From assembly GCA_015296065.1 (NCBI GenBank), contig DVDU01000208.1:1-42081 (forward strand): a DNA stretch of 42,081 nucleotides, read 5' to 3'. Below are positions 34,475 through 42,081 of this stretch, in pieces. The translations under genes were made by a program, and so were the position numbers. Within the stretch, counting starts at the first letter, position 1; every line of letters begins with the position of its first letter. This DNA comes from Oscillatoriaceae cyanobacterium M33_DOE_052. GTDB lineage: Bacteria; Cyanobacteriota; Cyanobacteriia; Cyanobacteriales; Laspinemataceae. The notes under the pieces are model-generated. The model did not search any database and was not told where the DNA came from. It saw only the letters and a list, made by a program, of their open reading frames with translations.

Positions 34475-35716
34475 ATGTTTAAAGATTTTTTCTTGAATTT
34501 CCGCAATAACTCCCTAGAAGAAAGGCTACAAGGGAGCCGCTTTAGTGCATTTTTGAGCGAAATATTGTCCAATAGCGGCCATTTTTTAATTGTTAACTCA
34601 TTGTCAGAAATGGTCTTAATGGGTTGGCAAGACTATCTAGGAGAACCAGGGCATTTCATCATTATTTTAGCCATGTTAACTCAATCCTGGTACTTGTCCG
34701 GCACCAAAGCCAATCGGTTATGGGGGAATTTAATTGGCCCTTTGATTTACACGCTCAGCGATTTACCTATCGAGGGAATAGAGTTTTTTCAAGAACCAAA
34801 TCACTTCATATTATGGGTATTTTGCCTAATTATTGCTACATTTCAAGGAATTAGATTTGACCGGCGATGGCGGCAAAGTTTTTGGCTCATCATTCCCCTG
34901 GAAAGTTTAACGAGAACTAGCATGGTGATTGCTCAATATATAGTTCTCATCTTCAAGGCTCAGTTATACGCCCTCAGCGGGAATAGTATTGGTAAAATTG
35001 TTTTCTTCCCCCAAAATAAGTTTATCATATCAGCTACAATAGTATTAGGAGTATTGCTGGGATTACAAAGTTTACAAGTGACATTACAACGGCGACAGCT
35101 CCAAGAAACTGCCGGAATATTGCGAAATTTAGCGAAATGGGGCATGGGGAATCATGTGGTCAATCAAGCTGTGACAAATCCAGAAGATTTACAATTTCAT
35201 CGGCGCGATCGAGCCATTCTCTTTATGGATATTCGCGGCTTTACCCAATGGTGCGAGCAAACCGTACCGGATACAGTGGCAAAAGTCCTCAATTTATATT
35301 ATCGTTCTGTAGAACCCGCCGCCGCCCAATATCAACCCTTAAGAATTACATTAACCGCCGATGAAATTATGGCCATTTACGCTACTCCCCAGGAAGCGAT
35401 CGGCGCCGCCACGGCCATGCAGCGAGCCGCCCATTCAATTCTATCATCCCACCAGTTAGGTGCAGGGTGCGCCGTGCATTATGGCAGCGCGATCGAAGGA
35501 TTATTTGGCAGCGAAGATGTGCGCACATATACCCTCATCGGCGATGTGGTCAACACCGCCAAACGCCTAGAAAGTGCCACTCCTGCCGGAGAAATTACCA
35601 TTTCTGATGCAGTTTATCAACTCATGCAGGGACAGTTAAAAGTAGAACCACGTCCTCCCATCGCCGCCAAAGGCAAAACCAACCCCCTCAAAGCATGGCG
35701 GCTAATTTTTACTTAA
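34475..35716 (+). CDS. Membrane-anchored class III adenylate/guanylate cyclase
   Basis: The 413-residue protein has an N-terminal half (about 30-215) with several hydrophobic helices, possibly six, and no known sensor domain. The C-terminal cyclase domain starts near 240. The first metal Asp is in FMDIRGFTQWCE. The second metal region reads LTADEIMAIYATPQEA, where GDA or GDG is usual, but the Asp is kept. Transition-state Asn and Arg are present in IGDVVNTAKRLESAT. The Lys that selects adenine in many cyclases is not obvious, so the product (cAMP or cGMP) is uncertain. Cyanobacteria use cAMP in motility and light responses. The start ATG is the first in frame. Confidence 0.88.
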   Translation: MFKDFFLNFRNNSLEERLQGSRFSAFLSEILSNSGHFLIVNSLSEMVLMGWQDYLGEPGHFIIILAMLTQSWYLSGTKANRLWGNLIGPLIYTLSDLPIEGIEFFQEPNHFILWVFCLIIATFQGIRFDRRWRQSFWLIIPLESLTRTSMVIAQYIVLIFKAQLYALSGNSIGKIVFFPQNKFIISATIVLGVLLGLQSLQVTLQRRQLQETAGILRNLAKWGMGNHVVNQAVTNPEDLQFHRRDRAILFMDIRGFTQWCEQTVPDTVAKVLNLYYRSVEPAAAQYQPLRITLTADEIMAIYATPQEAIGAATAMQRAAHSILSSHQLGAGCAVHYGSAIEGLFGSEDVRTYTLIGDVVNTAKRLESATPAGEITISDAVYQLMQGQLKVEPRPPIAAKGKTNPLKAWRLIFT

Positions 35717-35775
35717 CGGGAGGCAAGGGATAGGCAAAGTTGGAATTTGTGCCAAGTCCCTTGTCCCTTGTCCCC

Positions 35776-35842
35776 CAGAAACCGGGTTTCTTAAGTAAGC
35801 CTCGGCTATGATGCAAAGATTGTCGCAGAAACCCGGTTTCTT
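35776..35842. repeat. Paired-palindrome repeat element, copy e
   Basis: CAGAAACCGGGTTTCTT and GCAGAAACCCGGTTTCTT in the standard arrangement, between the convergent cyclase and folE genes. It is well placed to act as a two-way transcript end. Confidence 0.75.
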
Positions 35843-35858
35843 CTCCAAATGAAAAATA

Positions 35859-36590
35859 TCAGAAAAAAGCCGGACGGTGGCGAATCAAATTCAGAAACTC
35901 CTCGCGAGTTTTTTGGTCATCTTGGAAAGTACCTAACATCGCACTGGTGACAGTCCAAGAACCAGGCTTTTGCACGCCACGCATTACCATACACATATGG
36001 GTAGCTTCCATTACCACAGCGACGCCTTGGGGTTCGAGAATGGTTTGGATAGCTTCCGCCACTTGACGAGTGAGACGCTCTTGCACTTGCAAACGACGGG
36101 AAAACATTTCTACAATGCGAGCCAGTTTGCTCAGACCCACCACTTTTTGATTGGGAATGTAGGCTACGTGAGCTTTACCCATAAATGGGAGCATATGGTG
36201 TTCGCAGAGGCTGAAAAAGTCGATATCCCGCACTAACACCATTTCCGCGATGCCTTCATCAAAAATGGCATTATTTACCAGAGTTTCTAGAGATTGGCTG
36301 TAGCCGCTGGTGAGGAAGCGCATGGCTTCGGCGACCCGCTTGGGAGTTTTGAGCAGACCTTCGCGTTCTGGGTCTTCCCCGACGCCTAGGAGCATCTCCC
36401 GCACGGCTGCCTCAATTTTATCGAGGTCCGTGTCCGTGGGGGGGTGGAGGTTGGGTTGCCGACCGTTCAGGGTGTTGCGATCGGGTCGTAGGGGTAGTGA
36501 CAAAGGCTCCTCCGCCACATCGCCACCACTGACAACATTACTCAAAGTGGAGTTAGTGCGGTTGGAACCGTTGGAAGCAGCAATAGTCAT
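35859..36590 (-). CDS. folE: GTP cyclohydrolase I
   Basis: The 243-residue enzyme has a poorly conserved Ser/Asn-rich N-terminus (1-55) and a complete catalytic domain. Zinc ligands Cys129 ([10 protein letters not shown]), the adjacent His131/His132 and Cys200 (THMCMVMRG) are present. [20 protein letters not shown] and [17 protein letters not shown] are also present. It opens GTP to 7,8-dihydroneopterin triphosphate and formate, the first step to folate and pterins. It is the last gene in the alkane neighbourhood, downstream of the SDR gene on the same strand, but a 237-bp gap suggests its own promoter. Confidence 0.97.
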   Translation of the reverse strand: MTIAASNGSNRTNSTLSNVVSGGDVAEEPLSLPLRPDRNTLNGRQPNLHPPTDTDLDKIEAAVREMLLGVGEDPEREGLLKTPKRVAEAMRFLTSGYSQSLETLVNNAIFDEGIAEMVLVRDIDFFSLCEHHMLPFMGKAHVAYIPNQKVVGLSKLARIVEMFSRRLQVQERLTRQVAEAIQTILEPQGVAVVMEATHMCMVMRGVQKPGSWTVTSAMLGTFQDDQKTREEFLNLIRHRPAFF

Positions 36591-36675
36591 AGTCCATTTA
36601 GTGTGAGGTTATGGCAATTTTATTTGAATATAAATATTCAAATAAAACATACAAGCAGAGAACAAAAATCAACTA

Positions 36676-36728
36676 TTTGTCACTGGTCATTTGTCCTTTT
36701 TCATTTGAATAATTACAAATTTCAAATG
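36676..36728. repeat. TGACAAA-family repeat upstream of folE
   Basis: GTCACTGGTCATTTGTCC is followed by a partly complementary CAAATTTCAAATGAC. The rest of the 237-bp gap between folE and the SDR gene is AT-rich without a gene. Confidence 0.5.
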
Positions 36729-36827
36729 ACTATTAACAAAATAGCATAATTTTTCTTCCCTAATTTATTTTTATTGGAGTGAATGATATAAATGATATTT
36801 ACTCCAATAATAAAACCTAGCCCGCAG

Positions 36828-37556
36828 TTACAGATTGCCACCTGTGGGGAGGATACTTAGTTCCGGGATGGCGGCGGAGGCACTCAGGAGGGCAACGTGC
36901 AAGATGGTATCGGCGATCGACTCTGGAGACATCATCGCCTCCCGAGGAAAATCAGCTTGCACAGTTTCCGTATCCCAAAGTGGAGTGCTGACAGCACCAG
37001 GACAAAGAGAAGTAACGCGAATGCCGTGGGCACTCTCTTCCGCTGCTAAGGTTTTCGACAGAGAAACCAAACCAGCTTTGCTGACGTTGTAGGCAGCCCA
37101 ACCGGGAAAATTCGCCGTAGCGGAAATTGAAGCCACATTAACAATTAGCCCAAACTTTTGGGAGCGCATTTCTGGTAAAACACCCTGAATGCACAGAAAC
37201 GGGCTAGTGAGGTTGAGGTCTAGCACCTGTTGCCAGTGGGAGAGGGGTGTATCAGTCACCGTGCCGGTGTATCCCATCCCGGCATTATTGACTAAAATAT
37301 CAATTCCCCCAAAGTCAGCCACAATAGCGCTGATGTTGTCCTTGACCCGAGGGAGGTCGGCCAAATCTACCGGATAGGTTTTCACCGTCACTCCCAAGTT
37401 GGTGGCGGCGGCAGCTACGGCGGCTAATTTTTCCTGGGAGCGGGACACCAAGGCCACATCAATACCAGCTTTAGCGAATGCCAGAGCGGTAGCGCGTCCG
37501 ATGCCACTGCTAGCTCCTGTAATCAGAGCCCGCTTTTTTGTTGTCAAACTCATCAA
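36828..37556 (-). CDS. Short-chain dehydrogenase/reductase
   Basis: The 242-residue classical SDR has the NAD(P)-binding motif TGASSGIG (13-20), NNAG near 90-93, catalytic Ser143 in VASISA, and Tyr156/Lys160 in YNVSK. It is FabG-like in length, but the substrate is unknown. In cyanobacteria an SDR gene often stands between accA and folE in the alkane neighbourhood, as here, so a lipid-related substrate is plausible. MSLTTKK (second Met) could be the true start. The 392-bp region upstream (37557-37948) before accA holds no gene I can support. Confidence 0.9.
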   Translation of the reverse strand: MMSLTTKKRALITGASSGIGRATALAFAKAGIDVALVSRSQEKLAAVAAAATNLGVTVKTYPVDLADLPRVKDNISAIVADFGGIDILVNNAGMGYTGTVTDTPLSHWQQVLDLNLTSPFLCIQGVLPEMRSQKFGLIVNVASISATANFPGWAAYNVSKAGLVSLSKTLAAEESAHGIRVTSLCPGAVSTPLWDTETVQADFPREAMMSPESIADTILHVALLSASAAIPELSILPTGGNL

Positions 37557-37948
37557 TTATTTGGCTGGTTGGTGTTTCAGCTTTTGCCTCATCACAAGGA
37601 GCGCATGATCGGGGGTCGATGCCGGATGCTGACGTTACGTCCGCCGGAGGCACAGACCTAACTCTGCGCGATCGCACTTGATCACCGCTAGCTTGTTTTA
37701 CAAACCTTAACAATTAGAACCTAGCCGATTATATCACTCACGGGCTGGCGTTTAATTCATGCGGGAATCAAATTCGGGGAATTTTTTATTTCCCTCAGTG
37801 TGCCAAGATACAAACCGGGCACCATCCCGCGCCGCTACTGGCAAAGCATCCGCACCGAAATCCTCTCAGTTCACCAGTTACCCCAGAGGCGGATGCCACG
37901 CCCGTCAAGAAAAACCACAATATCCCACCAAACGCCCCTACTACCTGA

Positions 37949-38932
37949 TTACATCGCCGGGATTTCCGTAAACACACCCAGGCGGCGAAACTTCTGATAG
38001 CGCAATTCCCGGCGCTGTTGACCAGTAAGCTGGTGCAGTGCTTCCAAGTTTTGCAGCAAGGCTTGCTTGAGGGTTTCTGCTGCCTTCAGCGGGTTAGAGT
38101 GGGCACCGCCTACGGGTTCTGGTAACACTTGGTCGAGAATGCCGAGATTTTTCAAGTCCCAAGAAGTAATTTTGAGAGCCTCAGCGGCTTGGGGAGCTTT
38201 GGCAGCATCTTTCCAGAGAATGGCGGCACAGGCTTCGGGAGAGGCGACAGTGTAAACTGAATGTTCAAACATCAGCAGTCGATCGGCCACACCGATCCCC
38301 AACGCGCCACCGGACCCCCCCTCACCGATCACCGTGGAGATGATGGGCACATCCAGGCTGAACATGGAGCGCAAGTTATAGGCGATCGCTTCACCCTGGC
38401 CCTGGTGTTCCGCTTCCACACCCGCCCAGGCTCCGGGGGTATCGATAAAAGTGATAATCGGCATCCCAAAGCGATCGGCATGTTCCATCAACCGCATCGC
38501 CTTGCGGTAGCCCCCTGGAGAAGCCATCCCGAATTTACGCAGCACATTATCTTTAGTATCCCGACCTTTTTGATGCCCCAAAATCAGCACCGGAATGCCC
38601 GCCAACCGAGCCAAGCCACCCACCAAAGCCGGGTCATCACTGCCCCGACGATCGCCGTGCATTTCCACCCACTCATCAGTAATCCCCTGAATATAATCCA
38701 GAGTGCTGGGGCGCCTTGGATGTCGCGCCAGTTGGAGCCTTTGGTGTGGAGACAAGCTGCTGAAAATTTCCTGGCGTAGTTGATGGGAACGCGCTTCTAA
38801 CTGACGGATTTGCTCCGATACATCAACGCCGTTTTCCGCCGCCAATTCCCGAATTTGCTCGATTCGCCCTTCCAGCTCCGCCAGAGGTTTTTCAAAATCT
38901 AACAGGAAGTTTCTTCTTGTTGGTGCCGACAT
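37949..38932 (-). CDS. accA: Acetyl-CoA carboxylase, carboxyltransferase alpha subunit
   Basis: The 327-residue protein is full length. An N-terminal coiled region ([20 protein letters not shown]) precedes the crotonase-fold core with [19 protein letters not shown], the acyl-CoA oxyanion motifs [40 protein letters not shown] and [20 protein letters not shown]. With AccD it moves the carboxyl group from biotin to acetyl-CoA, giving malonyl-CoA for fatty acids. These are the precursors used by the aar/ado pair upstream. A 183-bp stretch of TGACAAA-type repeats separates it from aar. Confidence 0.97.
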   Translation of the reverse strand: MSAPTRRNFLLDFEKPLAELEGRIEQIRELAAENGVDVSEQIRQLEARSHQLRQEIFSSLSPHQRLQLARHPRRPSTLDYIQGITDEWVEMHGDRRGSDDPALVGGLARLAGIPVLILGHQKGRDTKDNVLRKFGMASPGGYRKAMRLMEHADRFGMPIITFIDTPGAWAGVEAEHQGQGEAIAYNLRSMFSLDVPIISTVIGEGGSGGALGIGVADRLLMFEHSVYTVASPEACAAILWKDAAKAPQAAEALKITSWDLKNLGILDQVLPEPVGGAHSNPLKAAETLKQALLQNLEALHQLTGQQRRELRYQKFRRLGVFTEIPAM

Positions 38933-38953
38933 TATTCGATGCCCAAATCTGAA

Positions 38954-39113
38954 TTGGTCATTAGTCCAAGAGTCCTTAGTCTTTTGTCATTAGTCATTTG
39001 TCATTAGTCCAAGAGTTCTTAGTCTTTTGTCCTTTGACCAGCTACCTTATGACAAGTGACAAGTGACAAGTAACAAATGACTAATTACTAATGACCAATG
39101 ACCAATGACCAAT
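38954..39113. repeat. Long TGACAAA-family repeat block between aar and accA
   Basis: Many variants of TTTGTCATTAGTC (left) and TGACAAGTGACAAGTAACAA (right) form two facing halves. This is the longest such block in the window, and its folded RNA could attenuate aar-accA readthrough. Confidence 0.65.
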
Positions 39114-39115
39114 GC

Positions 39116-40141
39116 CTAAGAAAAAGTCAGCAGGGGTTGGAATCCGTGTTTTACCGATAAATTCCCGATTTGCTCCATCCGCTCTACCGTAATTTGGTTA
39201 CGTCCCCAAGAGAAGTTAGTGTAGAGCTTTTCAAATTCCAGAAGCATCGACTCAGCAAAACAGGCAAATAGCTGGCGACGGGGCACATCCATATTAACGA
39301 TGCTCATAATTCGCCAGTCGATATCCAAAGAATGCTCGACTATGCCCCCATTCAGGACATATACCCCTGGATGCTGGATTTTTTTAGCCATATTTTTGGG
39401 ATAACCGCCATCCACAAGCAAACAGGGTTGTTTCAGGGTCGCTGGGTCAATTTCCACGCCCTTGGGCATACTTGCCACCCAGACCACAATATCTGCTTGG
39501 GGTAGAGCTTCCGTGAGTGCCATAATTTTGCCCCGGCCCAGTTCCACCTGGAGCGCGTTGAGGCGATCGCGATCGCGAGCAATCAGCAGCAACTCTCCCA
39601 CATCGGTGCTATGGCACATCCAACGACAAACCGCACTGCCAATATCCCCCGTCGCCCCGCAAACCGCGATCGTCGCTTGGGACAGGGAAATCCCCAGAAT
39701 TGCCGCTGCCTTTTCCACCTGACGACAAATCACATAAGCCGTGTGGGTATTCCCCGTAGTGAAGCGTTCAAACTCCAGCTTAATGTTGCGGACTTGCTGG
39801 ATTTGGTTTAGGCTGAAATTTTCAAAAATAATCGACGAGAAGCCCCCCAAGGCCGTAATATCGATACCGTGCTTTTGGGCATGAGCCATCGCATTGAGGA
39901 CCTTGCGAGTTGCCGCTTTAATCCGGCGAGTAGCCAGCATTTCCGGCAAAAAGCAGGATTCCACGTAGCAACCTTCGATTTTTTGCCCGGTCAGGCTCAT
40001 CACCTTAAAGTTATCCACAATTAGCGGCGGAGCAGAACACCAAAAATCCAAACCCTGATCCGCGTATTCTGGATATCCCAGATCTTGGGCGACGGACTGG
40101 GCGTGAGCCAAACTGGTAAGATGACCGATGAGACCAAACAT
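39116..40141 (-). CDS. aar: Long-chain acyl-[acyl-carrier-protein] reductase
   Basis: The 341-residue protein has the full family length. The NADPH site is [14 protein letters not shown] (161-174). Cys294 in LFACFAESM matches the catalytic Cys that forms the acyl-enzyme thioester in the Synechococcus enzyme. N-terminal landmarks ([27 protein letters not shown]) and the SSIIFENF segment are intact. It reduces fatty acyl-ACP to fatty aldehyde in the cytosol and passes it to the oxygenase encoded directly upstream. The 187-bp gap from ado contains three copies of a 12-base repeat. Confidence 0.97.
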   Translation of the reverse strand: MFGLIGHLTSLAHAQSVAQDLGYPEYADQGLDFWCSAPPLIVDNFKVMSLTGQKIEGCYVESCFLPEMLATRRIKAATRKVLNAMAHAQKHGIDITALGGFSSIIFENFSLNQIQQVRNIKLEFERFTTGNTHTAYVICRQVEKAAAILGISLSQATIAVCGATGDIGSAVCRWMCHSTDVGELLLIARDRDRLNALQVELGRGKIMALTEALPQADIVVWVASMPKGVEIDPATLKQPCLLVDGGYPKNMAKKIQHPGVYVLNGGIVEHSLDIDWRIMSIVNMDVPRRQLFACFAESMLLEFEKLYTNFSWGRNQITVERMEQIGNLSVKHGFQPLLTFS

Positions 40142-40152
40142 TAATATTTATA

Positions 40153-40256
40153 TTTCAATCCCTGAAACGGGTTCGCTAGTTTCATTTCAATCCCTGCGAT
40201 TAATATACCAGAGATATATCGGCTTGTCAATTTTCAATCCCTGAAAGGGGTTTGAT
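40153..40256. repeat. Three TTTCAATCCCTG repeats between ado and aar
   Basis: The 12-mer TTTCAATCCCTG occurs at 40153, 40185 and 40232. Copies 1 and 3 extend to a CCCTGAAACGGG/CCCTGAAAGGGG near-palindrome. They lie in the 5' region of aar. The look is CRISPR-repeat-like, but spacings (32 and 47) and unit lengths are irregular. Confidence 0.55.
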
Positions 40257-40328
40257 GAAATAGGCAAGTCCCAGGTTGGGGCGGGCGGAGGCACCACAGA
40301 GGCAATGCCCCTGTGGTTGATAACCGCG

Positions 40329-41030
40329 TTAGGCAGCCCCTTTGAGACCGTAAGCGGACATCTTCATAATGTCGCGGGTGGTGAAGCCGATATTACTGAG
40401 AGCTTCGCCATAGGCAATCATAAAGTCTTCCACCAGAGCATCCTTTTCCATCGCCAAAACCTTGGCGTCGGCTTCCACCAGGTTGAGCATCTTCCAGACG
40501 AGGGGAAGATTTTGGCGGTTGGCTTCTTCGAGTTCGGCTTTCGACTCTTCAAAATGAGCCTTGAGCCACTCTTCGCCGAAATTGAGGTGCATATATTCGT
40601 CTTTGACCACGCCCTCAGTGATTTTGCGGGCAAAGGGGTCCGCCACGGGGATGTAGATATTGTATGCAGCGATCGCGAAACACTCAATAATCAAAGATTG
40701 AATCAGCAAACAAGTAACTACTCGTCCATCTCGCGCTGCCTCCTGGAAATTTTGGTGCAGTGGAGCAAAAAACTCCTGCGCAAAATCCATGTCCGGAGTG
40801 ACCCCTAGATTCCGCCCACAGGCTTGGAAACCTTTCATATGGCGGGACTCCATCTTAGACAAGCTCTGCAGCTCCTCCAAGCGGTCCGGCAGCAGTGCCG
40901 CTAGTTGGACGTAGTTATCAGTTGCCTCTTTTTCGCCTTCAATCACGATCGCGTTAATCCGGCTGTAAGCATCTTTGTAGGTTTCGTTTTGGAAGTCCAT
41001 TGCTGGGCTGGTGGCCTCAAGCTGCGGCAT
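40329..41030 (-). CDS. ado: Aldehyde-deformylating oxygenase (alkane synthase)
   Basis: The 233-residue ferritin-like enzyme has all six di-iron ligands: Glu33 (IEGEKEA), Glu61 and His64 (ESRHMKG), Glu116 (IIECFA), Glu145 and His148 (DEYMHLNFG). It converts the fatty aldehyde from AAR, with O2 and electrons, to a C(n-1) alkane plus formate. Such alkanes act in cyanobacterial membranes. AGGAG lies 11 bases before the ATG. It is the first gene of the minus-strand neighbourhood, divergent from the sugar permease gene. Confidence 0.97.
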   Translation of the reverse strand: MPQLEATSPAMDFQNETYKDAYSRINAIVIEGEKEATDNYVQLAALLPDRLEELQSLSKMESRHMKGFQACGRNLGVTPDMDFAQEFFAPLHQNFQEAARDGRVVTCLLIQSLIIECFAIAAYNIYIPVADPFARKITEGVVKDEYMHLNFGEEWLKAHFEESKAELEEANRQNLPLVWKMLNLVEADAKVLAMEKDALVEDFMIAYGEALSNIGFTTRDIMKMSAYGLKGAA

Positions 41031-41187
41031 AGGTCTGCTATCTCCTGATTATGATTTCGCTATGATAGTCCTCTCTCCTTAGAAATGCTAAGGCTGAGGC
41101 TAAAGTTGCTTTTAGCGGTACTTAAACAACTTATATGTTACTTTACTGATTTAAACACAGAATATACAGTGGAGCCAATCCTAAACT

Positions 41188-41979
41188 ATGCAGAATGTGG
41201 GGAAATGGGTCAACCTGCTATTGCTCCTGGTGGGAGCGGGCTTGGTGTTACTACCCTTGGGGGTAGTGTTGCTCGCGTCCGTGGAGACGCCGGAAAGTCC
41301 TGGCCACTTCACCTTGGCTAATTATCAAGAGGCTTGGCACCGGGGCAACTTCCTCCTGGCTTTTGCTAACTCCACCTTGGTGGCTCTGGCCGTGACGGCT
41401 TTGCAGGTCTTCACCTCGGCTCTGGGGGGCTATGCCCTGGCGCGGTTGCGCTTCCCGGGCCGCCAAACATTGCTACTTGTTGTCTTGGCTACCTTGGTAA
41501 TTCCGTTTCAGATGCTGGTGATTCCCATTTTTCTGGTGCTGAAGTGGGGACACTTGTTAAACACCTATGGTGCCCTAATTTTACCCACTGCTGCCAGCGG
41601 GTTTGGTATTTTTCTGATGCGTCAATATTTTATGACAATTCCTGTGGAACTGGAAGAGGCCGCCACTTTAGATGGGGCCACACCAGGGCAAATTTTGTGG
41701 TTGGTGATGCTACCACTGGCTCGTCCCGCTCTCGCCACCCTGTGTTTATTCGCGATCGTCGGCGAGTGGAATGATTTATTTAAGCCTTTAGTATTCACCA
41801 CCCGCCCTGAACTGCAAACGGTACAACTGGCGTTAGCCGCATTTCATCAGCAGTTTACCAGCGGCTGGTCCCTACTAATGGCCGGGGTGGTAATTGCCAC
41901 TTTACCCGTAGTGCTATTGTTTATCGCCGGTCAGCGTCAGTTTATCCAAGGTATTGCCACCACTGGGATTAAGAATTAA
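41188..41979 (+). CDS. Carbohydrate ABC transporter permease (MalG/UgpE type)
   Basis: The 263-residue inner-membrane protein has about six helices. The ATPase-contact EAA loop is present as EEAATLDGATPGQILWLVML (152-171) followed by PLARPAL. It also has FLLAFANSTLVALAVTAL and the C-terminal LLFIAGQRQFIQGIATTGIK, both typical of MalG-type partners. It should pair with a MalF-like permease, a binding protein and an ATPase that are not in this window. The substrate cannot be read from the sequence. The Shine-Dalgarno is weak (GGAG 14 bases upstream). Confidence 0.92.
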   Translation: MQNVGKWVNLLLLLVGAGLVLLPLGVVLLASVETPESPGHFTLANYQEAWHRGNFLLAFANSTLVALAVTALQVFTSALGGYALARLRFPGRQTLLLVVLATLVIPFQMLVIPIFLVLKWGHLLNTYGALILPTAASGFGIFLMRQYFMTIPVELEEAATLDGATPGQILWLVMLPLARPALATLCLFAIVGEWNDLFKPLVFTTRPELQTVQLALAAFHQQFTSGWSLLMAGVVIATLPVVLLFIAGQRQFIQGIATTGIKN

Positions 41980-42004
41980 TCACCCTTGGGCCAGACTGGG
42001 AAGC

Positions 42005-42081
42005 AGGGGTGCAGGGGTGCAGGGGGGAGTGTGGGGAGTGTGGGGAGTGTGGGGAGTGTGGGGAGTGTGGGGAGTGTGGGG
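42005..42081. repeat. G-rich tandem repeats at the right edge
   Basis: GGGGTGCA repeats two to three times (42005-42022), followed by nearly six copies of the 10-mer GGGGAGTGTG up to the window end. Runs of four G at 10-base spacing could form a G-quadruplex. The array continues past the edge. Confidence 0.75.

Noticed and set aside
37557-37948. Small frames on both strands between the SDR gene and accA
   Set aside because: None shows a recognisable family, ribosome site or conserved composition; the stretch is treated as non-coding.
40153-40256. CRISPR array
   Set aside because: Only three 12-base matches, with unequal spacing (32 and 47) and no constant repeat length or cas genes.

Overview
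The window is chromosomal DNA from a cyanobacterium, most likely a filamentous member of the Oscillatoriales. It carries a photosystem I gene (psaK), the cyanobacterial alkane pair (acyl-ACP reductase and aldehyde-deformylating oxygenase) next to accA, an SDR gene and folE, many HIP1-type GCGATCGC octamers, and intergenic TGACAAA-type short repeats. The species assignment is inference.

Region 1 (1-16.05 kb, all minus strand) holds two giant tandem paralogues. Each has a signal peptide, a two-partner-secretion (filamentous-haemagglutinin type) N-terminal domain, about 1500-2000 residues of Gly/Asn/Ser/Ile-rich beta-helix repeats, a linker and a C-terminal CHAT (caspase-like) protease domain. 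The first runs off the left edge before its catalytic residues. The second is complete, with His2268 and Cys2312 as the likely dyad. Region 2 (16.2-18.8 kb, minus) has a PAS-GGDEF diguanylate cyclase and an exported TPR protein whose coding sequence contains a perfect hairpin repeat. Region 3 (19.1-20.3 kb, plus) has a YbjN-family gene and a lipoate/octanoate ligase-family gene.

Region 4 (20.4-27.9 kb) is an accessory island of toxin-antitoxin loci in different states of decay. It has two intact VapBC pairs, an orphan BrnA-like antitoxin, an antitoxin with only a RelE-type toxin scrap left, a HigA antitoxin whose higB tail is cut by a MITE-like element, and a VapB with an internally deleted VapC. 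It also holds a 225-codon fragment with no start codon and an AT-rich gene fusing a DUF262 domain to a Schlafen-type AlbA_2 domain, the most defence-like gene present. A duplicated small gene and several palindromic repeats fill the rest.

Region 5 (27.9-30.5 kb) returns to core genes: a site-2 protease with CBS domains, psaK (TTG start) and trpF. Region 6 (30.5-34.2 kb, plus) is a coherent signalling cassette. A two-component system lies between two paralogous four-helix PepSY-like membrane proteins. The kinase's extracytoplasmic loop contains a His/Asp/Glu cluster, and a small exported Asp-rich protein lies just before the second membrane protein. I infer cation sensing or handling. A class III nucleotide cyclase gene follows, after a nested palindromic element.

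Region 7 (35.8-41.0 kb, minus) is the conserved alkane neighbourhood, in transcription order ado, aar, accA, SDR, folE. These genes make acyl-ACP precursors and convert them to fatty aldehyde and then alkane. The window ends with a MalG-type sugar ABC permease (plus strand) and a G-rich 10-bp tandem repeat at the right edge.
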